33,386 nucleotides of DNA from an uncultured Phascolarctobacterium sp. (GTDB lineage: Bacteria; Bacillota; Negativicutes; Acidaminococcales; Acidaminococcaceae). Position numbers and translations under genes: made by a program. The stretch spans positions 1-33,386 of the forward strand of contig URXA01000014.1 in NCBI GenBank assembly GCA_900551745.1, in the 5' to 3' direction. Each line of letters opens with the position of its first letter. Within the stretch, counting starts at the first letter, position 1. The notes under the pieces are model-generated. The model saw nothing but the letters and a program-made list of their open reading frames with translations, did no database searches and had not been told where the DNA came from. Positions 24,913 through 31,723 of the stretch are shown one piece after another.

Positions 24913-24943
24913 AAAAGCGCAATGTTATAAACATTGCGCTTTT
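24913..24943. terminator. terminator after the secreted-protein operon
   Basis: A 14-bp perfect stem (aaaagcgcaatgtt and its complement) with a 3-nt loop, 10 nt beyond the stop codon of the gene ending at 24953. A/T ends on both sides allow use in both directions. Confidence 0.85.
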
Positions 24944-24952
24944 AGCTTATTC

Positions 24953-26035
24953 TCAATCATGTAGGTATGGCGCTTCATAATCCGAAGGTAACCAGAAAAG
25001 CCTGATCGGCAAATTTGATGCACCAGGCGGTGACCAAGTGAAGCGACCTTCACTATTTGGTTCAAGTCGGGCTATGCAAAATCCTTCTTCTCCTAAACGA
25101 CCAAAGGCTGGGCTCTCTGGAATATTAATGATTTTCCTTTGGCCGCCCTGCTCTAAAACCCCTACGCCAGCGAACATCCCTCCCCAGGGATTGAGCCAAA
25201 GTTCATAGGGCTTATCGCCTTTTAATTTATAATCAATATTATAAATTACTCCGTAATTACCATAATTTTCAGCAGGCAGGCCGGTAGTTGCATCAGTACC
25301 GCGCAGATATTCGCCGGTCTGGCTGTCTGCCAAAAGCAGAGCATAACCGGCGCCGGCTTCAGTATCAATAGAATGCTGAAGTTTATAGTTTAGATCAGCT
25401 TTGACAAAAGTACCGCGCAGCGGATGCTCATCCATCGGCAGCTGTTTAGCCAAAGCAGAAAAAAGTTCAATATCTGTTTTCGGATCGCACATCAACACTG
25501 TTACTTCAACCGGTCGGTCACTAAAAAAGTCGATAGTACCGGTCAACAGTTGATCGGTGGGCAACAACATGCCTTCGCCACCTAAAAGCTCCAGCGTTTT
25601 ACCAAAGCCAAGTGTACTGTTTTTTGATTTTTGTTCCTCGAAATAATATTCCTGAGATTTTTTGCCAACCGCCTGGTAGTCATGACTGGGACCGTCTATA
25701 CCACTGCGTGTCACTGTAAAATTTACAGGTCGCATCCCGTTATTTTTAACAATGATCGCAAGCTTTTTCAATTTACTTGTACCATTGACATGATGAAAAA
25801 ACAACCGACCTTCACCTTGCAGTGTATCACGATATAAAATACCAGTCTCATAAACCATTTCCGGGCTGTCAGAAAACAGTAACTTCGGGCCCTCAGCTTT
25901 CACCTTAGCCCGCAGTTCCTGATGCTCTGGAACTCCCTGTTCAGGCCAGACAGCCTGAGTAAAACCTGTCGCCGGAACATTCACAAGAAAGCCGCACATA
26001 CATGCGGCTAAAAGATTTCCTAAAATTTTTTTCAT
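24953..26035 (-). CDS. secreted beta-rich protein of unknown function
   Basis: A 360-residue protein with a signal peptide (MKKILGNLLAACMCGFLVNVPATGFTQA). The mature part has no transmembrane helix and looks beta-rich. The C-terminal third (NYGVIYNIDYKLKGDKPYELWLNPWGGMFAGVGVL, then WSPPGASNLPIRLFWLP) resembles, from memory, a region found in secreted Firmicute proteins often annotated as copper amine oxidase N-terminal domain proteins. I cannot verify this, and no enzyme motif is visible. I chose the ATG at 26035 because it begins the signal peptide; the frame is open further upstream but overlaps talC. The ribosome site (GGGGA) is rather distant. It is third in an operon with talC and another secreted protein. 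Confidence 0.75.
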   Translation of the reverse strand: MKKILGNLLAACMCGFLVNVPATGFTQAVWPEQGVPEHQELRAKVKAEGPKLLFSDSPEMVYETGILYRDTLQGEGRLFFHHVNGTSKLKKLAIIVKNNGMRPVNFTVTRSGIDGPSHDYQAVGKKSQEYYFEEQKSKNSTLGFGKTLELLGGEGMLLPTDQLLTGTIDFFSDRPVEVTVLMCDPKTDIELFSALAKQLPMDEHPLRGTFVKADLNYKLQHSIDTEAGAGYALLLADSQTGEYLRGTDATTGLPAENYGNYGVIYNIDYKLKGDKPYELWLNPWGGMFAGVGVLEQGGQRKIINIPESPAFGRLGEEGFCIARLEPNSEGRFTWSPPGASNLPIRLFWLPSDYEAPYLHD

Positions 26036-26060
26036 AAGTATAATTCGTCCCCGACAGTTA

Positions 26061-26702
26061 TCACAAACTGTTTTCATAATCTTGCAAAAATTTTTCCAGA
26101 CCTTTATCTGTAAGCGGATGCAGCAGCATTTGTTCCAGCACATTGGTAGGAATTGTCGCAATCTGCGCACCTGCCAGCATAACCTGATTTACATGGTCAA
26201 GATTGCGGATACTAGCCGCAATGATTTCTGTCTTCAAGCCATACTGCTTAAATATTTTCACCATATTGGCAACCAGCTGCACGCCGTCTTCACCGATATC
26301 ATCTAATCGGCCAATAAAAGGGCTGACATAAGATGCTCCGGCATTGGCAGCCAATATTGCCTGCGACAAACTGAAAACCAGCGTAACATTAGTTTTGATC
26401 CCTTCGGCACTTAGTATTCTTACTGCTTTTAAGCCTTCAGCAATACATGGAATCTTAACAACGATATTATCGGCTATCTGAGCTAACAGACGCGCTTCGC
26501 GCACCATACCAGCACATTCGGTACTGATTACTTCAGCGCTGACAGGACCCGTTACCAATTTGCAGATTTCAGGGATTACTTCAGCCTGTGTATGACCGCT
26601 CTTGGCAATCAGGCTGGGATTAGTGGTAACACCATAAACGATACCCAACTCCGCCATGCCGGCTATTTCATCGACATCAGCGGTATCCATAAAAATTTTC
26701 AT
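26061..26702 (-). CDS. tal: transaldolase, TalC/Fsa subfamily
   Basis: A 213-residue small-type transaldolase of the non-oxidative pentose phosphate pathway, working in the cytoplasm. It has the opening MKIFMDTADVDEI, TTNPSL (26-31), the Schiff-base lysine K83 in VVKIP, and KTNVTLVFS. The last motif points to transaldolase, since fructose-6-phosphate aldolases have a different sequence (TLGTAVY in E. coli FsaA). The length is normal. I chose the ATG at 26702 with AGAGGG upstream; an upstream open extension overlaps the preceding gene. It is flanked on both sides by genes for secreted proteins, which is an odd setting for a sugar enzyme. Confidence 0.93.
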   Translation of the reverse strand: MKIFMDTADVDEIAGMAELGIVYGVTTNPSLIAKSGHTQAEVIPEICKLVTGPVSAEVISTECAGMVREARLLAQIADNIVVKIPCIAEGLKAVRILSAEGIKTNVTLVFSLSQAILAANAGASYVSPFIGRLDDIGEDGVQLVANMVKIFKQYGLKTEIIAASIRNLDHVNQVMLAGAQIATIPTNVLEQMLLHPLTDKGLEKFLQDYENSL

Positions 26703-26737
26703 CAATAAACCCTCTTTCCTACTGGAACTGTACAATT

Positions 26738-27328
26738 TTAAGGTAATACAATTACCTTGGTAGCATTGGTCTGACCCGGCAGACTCATGGTCATGATACT
26801 GTACCATGCCATGATACGGTCACCTTCTTTGATATTCTGATAATCTTCATAAACGTCTTTGCTGACTGTTACGATGATATCGCGGTTTGAATTGAGCAAA
26901 CGTACAGATTCTCCGTTTTCACTTGGAGTAACTTTTTCAACATGCATATACTTACCCTGTTTTTCATTGTTTTTACCAAAAACAATAGCAAAGCCTTCCG
27001 CTTGGGGAGGATAGCTGCGGGTCATTTTACTGGAATAATAGGCGGTTACTTTACGCCCTTTTTTCAAGGCGCGGTCACCTTTCAGGTCTCCATCCTTACC
27101 ATCAATAAGCAAGGTCTTATCAGTTACGATAACTGTGGCTACAGGATAATTGCCATCACCTTTTACAGTTACTTTATCACCGTCAACAGCAATTATTTCA
27201 CCGGTAGTGGCCATCACATCACGTACAGGGCTCGGATAAATTTTTTCTGGCTCTGTCGCGCTGACGATCCCCAATCCCAGCGTAAATAAGCAAACTAAAG
27301 TTAAAATAAATGTGCGTTGTAATTTCAT
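26738..27328 (-). CDS. secreted protein of unknown function (DUF5666-like)
   Basis: A 196-residue protein with a signal peptide (MKLQRTFILTLVCLFTLGLGIVSA). The mature part is beta-rich, with two similar segments of the kind GEIIAVDGDKVTVKG and VEKVTPSENGESVRLL. Each is followed by a short loop and a KKGRKVTAYYSS or KEGDRIMAWYSI strand. This looks like duplicated OB-like or DUF5666-type modules, but no function follows. The ATG at 27328 has GAGGAG eight bases before. It is the first gene of a three-gene unit, with an extended -10 promoter upstream. Confidence 0.75.
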   Translation of the reverse strand: MKLQRTFILTLVCLFTLGLGIVSATEPEKIYPSPVRDVMATTGEIIAVDGDKVTVKGDGNYPVATVIVTDKTLLIDGKDGDLKGDRALKKGRKVTAYYSSKMTRSYPPQAEGFAIVFGKNNEKQGKYMHVEKVTPSENGESVRLLNSNRDIIVTVSKDVYEDYQNIKEGDRIMAWYSIMTMSLPGQTNATKVIVLP

Positions 27329-27363
27329 GATCACAACTCCTCTCATAGGTTCGTACTTTTTAT

Positions 27364-27372
27364 ATTATAGCA
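27364..27372 (-). promoter_or_regulatory. extended -10 promoter of the secreted-protein/talC operon
   Basis: TGCTATAAT lies about 35 nt before the start codon of the gene at 27328. There is no good -35. It is identical to the elements before murE and before the SIMPL gene. Confidence 0.65.
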
Positions 27373-27441
27373 AACCTTTGTGACAAATGCGTGTTATTTT
27401 AATAACTTAATCACGATAAAAACCTTGCCTATATTTATAAA

Positions 27442-27460
27442 GAGCCCGCTATGCGAGCCC
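27442..27460 (-). terminator. terminator after the M20 amidohydrolase
   Basis: On the minus strand GGGCTCGC and GCGGGCTC pair through six Watson-Crick and two G-U pairs around a three-base loop, followed by TTTATAAATATA. The opposite strand would give A-C mismatches, so it works in one direction only. Confidence 0.72.
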
Positions 27461-27464
27461 TTTC

Positions 27465-28766
27465 TTATTTGTTAGTATAGGCAATAGCAAGCTCCGTAAG
27501 CATGGCCACAGCTTTGTAAAGACACTTTTCATCAAAATCAAAACAACTGTTATGATGTCCGGCTGCAATTTCAGTACCATACATCAGGTAAGCCGCGCGT
27601 CCGCCTTTCTGCTGCACTCTTTCCATAAAATATGAACAGTCTTCACTGCCGCCTAAATCCATGTAATCAACGACTTGGCCATACTGACCACAAGCTTCAG
27701 CAAGCTCCTTGATTTCGGCGCCCAATTCATGGTCAGCCACACAGGCTGGTGCACCTCCCGCTTCACTTACAGTTACGTCGACATTATACATATCAGCAGA
27801 AGCTTTGATCATACGACGGGCTTCAGCTACCATAAATTCGTTAATTTCTGTATTGGCACCGCGAGTTTCCATTTTTATAAGCCCGACATCAGGAAGAACA
27901 TTACGTCCGGTTCCTGCCTGTAATACACCTACATTGATTCTGGAAGCTCCCTGTCCATGACGAGAAATAGAGTGCAGAGCAATACATGATGCAGCAGCTG
28001 CTAACAGGGCATTACGGCCTTTTTCAGGCGCTGCTCCGGCATGGCTCGATTCGCCTTTAAAACTAGCATCCAGCTTTGTAGTTGCCAGGAAACCTCCTGT
28101 CAGACAGACCAAAGAATCAGATTTGGTAGCCTTAAACCCGATATGCCCGCCGAACATATAATCGACATCATCGACAACACCTTTTGCTACCATAGCGCGG
28201 GCCCCGCGTACCCCTTCTTCAGCAGGCTGAAAAATAAGTTTAACCGTACCTGCCATCTCTTCCTTATGTTCTGATATCAGTTTGGCCAAACCCAAGCCAA
28301 TAGTAACATGGCCGTCGTGTCCACAGGCATGCATTGACTTTGCATGTAATGACCTAAAACAGCTTTCTGAAGGCCGGTGACCAGCAGCATCACATTCTTC
28401 GACATCGTTGCAATCCATATCGACACGAAAAGCTACTGTTTTACCGGGTCTGGAAAATTTCATCACACCTACAACCCCGGTTTTCCCACCCCGCATCTTT
28501 TCCACTAAGTTTTCATCGGCACCTTCGCTAACAGCACGTGCCATAGCCTGATCCAGAACTTCCGTCCCAGGAAGCCCCATCATTTCCTCTTCGACCAAGG
28601 CATCATCGCCCATATAAACTTTATAACCAAGAGCCTGCAGTTCCTTAATTACTATCGAAGCCGTTCTGAATTCTGTCCAGCCAGTTTCCGGATGACGGTG
28701 CAGATCACGACGACGTTCTACTAATTCGGGCTGCAGAGCTTCTGCTTCCTGCCAGATTTTTTGCAT
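27465..28766 (-). CDS. M20 family metallo-amidohydrolase, AbgA-like
   Basis: A 433-residue zinc/manganese amidohydrolase. It opens with ELVERRRDLHRHPETGWTEFRT, typical of the M20D (aminoacylase/AbgA/HipO) group. Metal-binding motifs are HACGHDGH (146-153) and QPAEEG (180-185). The dimerisation domain contains SSHAGAAPEKGRNAL, and the C-terminus has GGSEDCSYFM and AAGHHNSCFDFDE. The overall sequence looks closest to AbgA, a subunit of p-aminobenzoyl-glutamate hydrolase, but no abgB neighbour is seen, so the substrate is uncertain. The insert between about 55 and 95 is long. It lies 26 nt after a small zinc-ribbon gene. Confidence 0.88.
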   Translation of the reverse strand: MQKIWQEAEALQPELVERRRDLHRHPETGWTEFRTASIVIKELQALGYKVYMGDDALVEEEMMGLPGTEVLDQAMARAVSEGADENLVEKMRGGKTGVVGVMKFSRPGKTVAFRVDMDCNDVEECDAAGHRPSESCFRSLHAKSMHACGHDGHVTIGLGLAKLISEHKEEMAGTVKLIFQPAEEGVRGARAMVAKGVVDDVDYMFGGHIGFKATKSDSLVCLTGGFLATTKLDASFKGESSHAGAAPEKGRNALLAAAASCIALHSISRHGQGASRINVGVLQAGTGRNVLPDVGLIKMETRGANTEINEFMVAEARRMIKASADMYNVDVTVSEAGGAPACVADHELGAEIKELAEACGQYGQVVDYMDLGGSEDCSYFMERVQQKGGRAAYLMYGTEIAAGHHNSCFDFDEKCLYKAVAMLTELAIAYTNK

Positions 28767-28792
28767 ACTTTTATATCCCCTCTTTCAAAAAT

Positions 28793-28990
28793 CTAAAAAA
28801 GTACCAGTTGATCGCTGTCAATAGGCATCAAAGCATCGGCCGGGGTTTGTTTTCTGTTTTTATCTGTTACCCATTTGCCGCAACCAGGGCAGCTCATACT
28901 AGCTGTCCGGACAGCCCAGGCCAGATGTTTGCCGCACTTAGGGCAAATAAATTCGACCTGCATTATTTCGCTTGCTTTACGCTTTTCCAT
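28793..28990 (-). CDS. small zinc-ribbon protein
   Basis: A 65-residue protein with two CxxC pairs (C16/C19 in CPKCG and C34/C37 in CPGCG), so a zinc ribbon. The C-terminal half is acidic and hydrophobic (ADALMPIDSDQLVLF). No further homology is recognised. The start at 28990 has only a weak ribosome site (AAAGGTG, distant), and the ATG nine codons later is an alternative. It precedes the M20 gene by 26 nt on the same strand and probably shares a transcript. Roles in RNA binding or metal handling would be guesses. Confidence 0.68.
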   Translation of the reverse strand: MEKRKASEIMQVEFICPKCGKHLAWAVRTASMSCPGCGKWVTDKNRKQTPADALMPIDSDQLVLF

Positions 28991-29029
28991 GGCTATTGCT
29001 TCGCACCTTTCATTTGTACTCTTTGGTTT

Positions 29030-29035
29030 ATTATA
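29030..29035 (-). promoter_or_regulatory. possible -10 of the zinc-ribbon/M20 operon
   Basis: A perfect TATAAT about 40 nt before the zinc-ribbon start. The -35 region is poor. Confidence 0.4.
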
Positions 29036-29151
29036 CTATACTGCGCCGAACTTTGCAGACATTTTTAGCAGTAATACACATAGACAAATGCTTGAAAATG
29101 GTCTATTCTATAGATAAGATAATTACAGGAAAAGAAAAGTGAGGTAATAGC

Positions 29152-29472
29152 ATGGCTGGATTGGCAGAAGAATTTGAACAGCTTGGCTGCTGGGAATCGG
29201 TAACCGAGGAAGAAAATATTGTTGTTTATGGAATGGATTTCAAAGACGAAAAAGTTTTTATCGTCTTTACGGATGATATGGGAAAAACCCCTGTCGATGC
29301 AGAAGCTTCTCTTGTTGCCGCCTGCTATAGCGAAGATGATTGTTTTTACTGGGGTAAAGAACTGGAAAACTTCGCTGCCTGGCAACACCTGTGCAACGAA
29401 TACAAACCCGGCTCGTCTGCGCTGTTGCATGCGGCGGAAGTCTATGAACTACCTAAAAATAAAACTAAATAA
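29152..29472 (+). CDS. small acidic protein of unknown function
   Basis: A 106-residue acidic soluble protein without signal peptide or membrane segment. It is rich in E, D and aromatic residues (EEENIVVYGMDFKDEKVFIVFTDDMGK). The alternating hydrophobic pattern in the first half suggests a small alpha/beta or beta-sheet fold. I do not recognise a family. The evidence for being a gene is a good ribosome site (GTGAGGT, six bases before ATG), a downstream terminator, and its place as the only plus-strand gene between two minus-strand units. The promoter upstream is not clear. Confidence 0.75.
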   Translation: MAGLAEEFEQLGCWESVTEEENIVVYGMDFKDEKVFIVFTDDMGKTPVDAEASLVAACYSEDDCFYWGKELENFAAWQHLCNEYKPGSSALLHAAEVYELPKNKTK

Positions 29473-29511
29473 ATAAAAGCCTGCTGCTTTAAGCGGTAGG
29501 CTTTTTATTTA
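29470..29511. terminator. shared convergent terminator
   Basis: A hairpin (aaataaaagcctgctgc with ggtaggctttttattt, including two G-U pairs on the plus strand) lies between two converging genes. It has A/T tracts on both sides, overlaps the stop of the acidic protein and ends two bases before the stop of the SIMPL gene. Confidence 0.78.
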
Positions 29512-29512
29512 T

Positions 29513-30226
29513 TTAGTTAAGTTTAAAAGTCACTTCAACACTGGCATCAATTTTTAAAGTCCCCGGCATCAGTTGTGTAGGAGCTGCCACATCGGCTGCT
29601 AAAGAACGTTTATAATTCATTCCCGCCGCAACCATGGTCTCACCGTTATAATCACTGATGTCTGCGCTAAGCATTTCACCAAGATTACGTCCACCGGCAT
29701 TAGCTACGATAGCAGCCTTAGCACGGGCATTATCGACCGCCGCCGCTAAAAGCTGCCGCTGCACATTGCTTTCTTCACTTAAAGCAAAGCTTACCTGGTT
29801 AACATTAGTCACTCCTTCCTGAACAGTTTTATCAATAACATCACCAAGTTTTTTCAGATCATCAACCTTGATTCGTAAAGTAGTATTCAACGCATAGCCT
29901 TTTTGTTTACTTTTACCGTTAATATTTTCATAGTCAGGATACAAATTATAACTGGAACTTTGGATATTGCTTTCACTGATAGCCATCCCTAACAAAGCCC
30001 GACGTATTTTCTGACCTGCTTCCGCCGCCTGAATGCGCGCTGCCTCAGCAGTATCAGCCTTGACGCTGACTCCAAGCGTTACATAAGCCATGTCGGGCGC
30101 AACTTCCTGCTTAGCCACACCTCTGACAGATATTGTATTAGCCTCAGCTGCCATAGCAGCCCCCTCCATTGAGAACAAACTTACAGCAACCAGCGCTGCA
30201 GCTGCCAGTGTTTTTATTTTTTTCAT
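29513..30226 (-). CDS. SIMPL domain (DUF541) secreted protein
   Basis: A 237-residue exported protein with a signal peptide (MKKIKTLAAAALVAVSLFSMEGAAMAA) and one SIMPL/DUF541 domain filling the rest. Typical family stretches are ISVRGVAKQEVAPDMAYVTLGVSV, QSSSYNLYPDYEN, GYALNTTLRIKVDDLKKLGDVID and LLAAAVDNARAKAAIVANAGGRNLGEM. Family members include E. coli YggE, implicated in oxidative stress tolerance, and the mammalian SIMPL signalling protein; the bacterial role is unclear. I chose the ATG at 30226 (signal peptide start) with GGGAGG upstream. It has its own extended -10 promoter. Confidence 0.9.
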   Translation of the reverse strand: MKKIKTLAAAALVAVSLFSMEGAAMAAEANTISVRGVAKQEVAPDMAYVTLGVSVKADTAEAARIQAAEAGQKIRRALLGMAISESNIQSSSYNLYPDYENINGKSKQKGYALNTTLRIKVDDLKKLGDVIDKTVQEGVTNVNQVSFALSEESNVQRQLLAAAVDNARAKAAIVANAGGRNLGEMLSADISDYNGETMVAAGMNYKRSLAADVAAPTQLMPGTLKIDASVEVTFKLN

Positions 30227-30255
30227 ACTAAAACCTCCCATTTCATTATGCCTAC

Positions 30256-30264
30256 ATTATAGCA
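30256..30264 (-). promoter_or_regulatory. extended -10 promoter of the SIMPL gene
   Basis: TGCTATAAT about 30 nt before the SIMPL start codon, without a clear -35. Confidence 0.65.
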
Positions 30265-30350
30265 TTGAATATGTGGCAAAACTATGTTTTTTAATATGCT
30301 TCACCTAGATGTTACTTTCCCATCACAAAATTTTCACTGCTATTGCCAAT

Positions 30351-30379
30351 TTGCCAAAAAAATTTTACAATTATATAAG
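30351..30379 (+). promoter_or_regulatory. promoter of the uracil permease gene
   Basis: TTGCCA (30351-30356), a 17-nt spacer and TATAAG (30374-30379), 29 nt before the start codon. No PyrR-type attenuator leader fits in the short untranslated region. Confidence 0.55.
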
Positions 30380-30408
30380 AATTTAAACTTAGAAAAGAGG
30401 TCATCATC

Positions 30409-31659
30409 ATGGAACGCAAAGTTATCCAAGTAGAGGAACGTCCACCGCTTTTGCTCAACATTCCGTTAAGTATCCAGCATCTGTTTGCAATGTTCGGCGC
30501 AACTGTCCTCGTACCGTTTCTCTTCAACGTAAATCCTACTACCTGCCTGTTTATGAACGGTATCGGTACATTACTCTATCTGTTTCTCACTAAGGGCAAA
30601 ATACCTTCTTATCTTGGTTCCAGTTTCGCTTTTATTTCCCCTGTAATGGTTATTTTAAGTACTTCCAGTTATTCTGACGCTCAAGCTGGTTTTATCGTTT
30701 TCGGTCTTATCTTCATTTTATTCTCACTTATCATCAAATATACTGGTATAGGCTGGATAGACGTCATTTTTCCACCAGCCTGCATGGGTGCTATCATCGC
30801 TGTTATCGGACTGGAGCTTGCTCCTACCGCAGCAGGTATGGCAGGTCTTACCGGTGATGTAATAGATTTCAGAAATATTGCCGTTTCCATGTTTACCTTA
30901 GCCGTAACAATTATCGGTTCTGTTGCTTTTAAAGGCTTTATGGCTATTATTCCTATTTTATTTGGTGTTATCTGCGGTTATATCTTTTCATTCTTCATGG
31001 GGCTGGTAGACTTAGCTCCTGTAGCAGCGGCTCCGTGGTTCCAAATGCCGCACTTTTATCAGCCGACCTTCAATCTCAATGCTATTCTGATTATTGCTCC
31101 GGCGGCATTAGTAGTACTGGCCGAGCATATTGGTCATTTAGTAGTTACAGGCAACGTAGTAGAACGTAATCTGATCAAAGATCCCGGTCTCGCACGTTCC
31201 CTTTTTGCTGATGGCTGTTCCAACGTTCTGTCCGGATTCTTCGGTGCCACACCCAATACTACTTACGGTGAAAATATTGGTGTTATGGCCATAACCAAGG
31301 TTTATAGCGTATGGGTCATCGGGGGTGCCGCAGCAATGGCAATTTGCCTTTCCTTTGTAGGTAAGCTGTCCGAACTTATTCGCAGTATTCCAGTACCAGT
31401 AATGGGAGGTGTCTGCATCCTGCTATTCGGCGTTATTGCTGCATCCGGCATCAGAGTTCTGGTTGAAAGCAAGGTCGATTACAGCAAGTCTGCTAATCTC
31501 GTAATGTCATCTGTAATTATGATAGTTGGCCTCAGCGGAGCTAAACTTACCTTTGGAACAATCAGCGTTCAAGGTATGGTGCTGGCCACACTGGTTGCGA
31601 TTTTAATGAGCCTGACTTTTAAATTACTGGATTCCTTAGGTTTAATGCGCAATGATTAA
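30409..31659 (+). CDS. uraA: uracil permease (NCS2 family)
   Basis: A 416-residue inner-membrane uracil:proton symporter with about 14 membrane segments. The N-terminus (PPLLLNIPLSIQHLFAMFGATVLVPFLF) is typical. Substrate-site motifs are VLAEHIGHLVVTGNVV, with Glu and His residues equivalent to E241/H245 of E. coli UraA, and FFGATPNTTYGENIGVMAITKVYS with the second conserved Glu. The ribosome site is AGAGGT. It stands alone between divergent SIMPL and convergent hydrogenase genes, and its stop codon lies in a long palindromic terminator. Confidence 0.93.
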   Translation: MERKVIQVEERPPLLLNIPLSIQHLFAMFGATVLVPFLFNVNPTTCLFMNGIGTLLYLFLTKGKIPSYLGSSFAFISPVMVILSTSSYSDAQAGFIVFGLIFILFSLIIKYTGIGWIDVIFPPACMGAIIAVIGLELAPTAAGMAGLTGDVIDFRNIAVSMFTLAVTIIGSVAFKGFMAIIPILFGVICGYIFSFFMGLVDLAPVAAAPWFQMPHFYQPTFNLNAILIIAPAALVVLAEHIGHLVVTGNVVERNLIKDPGLARSLFADGCSNVLSGFFGATPNTTYGENIGVMAITKVYSVWVIGGAAAMAICLSFVGKLSELIRSIPVPVMGGVCILLFGVIAASGIRVLVESKVDYSKSANLVMSSVIMIVGLSGAKLTFGTISVQGMVLATLVAILMSLTFKLLDSLGLMRND

Positions 31660-31704
31660 TAAAAAAATCCTTACCTTAAAAGGTAAGGATTTTTTTATTA
31701 ATCA
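31653..31704. terminator. bidirectional terminator, 25-bp perfect arms
   Basis: Two 25-nt arms are perfectly complementary around a 2-base centre. The core is atccttacctt and the outer part is A/T. It includes the uraA stop codon (31657-31659) and ends 20 nt before the hydrogenase stop codon, so it can serve both converging genes. Confidence 0.9.
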
Positions 31705-31723
31705 TCACTTTCAACACACAGTA

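Larger units (their letters stand above)
24576..24952. other. long AT-rich upstream region of the autotransporter
   Basis: About 375 bases. From right to left it holds two terminators (24913-24943 and 24861-24885), a G8 tract with promoter-like elements (24769-24796), and a leader of about 185 nt that is very AT-rich. The leader includes an A/T-only hairpin with a GGGG loop (24616-24637), too weak to be a normal terminator. No gene is seen. Confidence 0.6.

Noticed and set aside
30242..30408. PyrR attenuator or purine/pyrimidine riboswitch before uraA
   Set aside because: The promoter leaves an untranslated leader of only about 25 nt, with no terminator/antiterminator structure.
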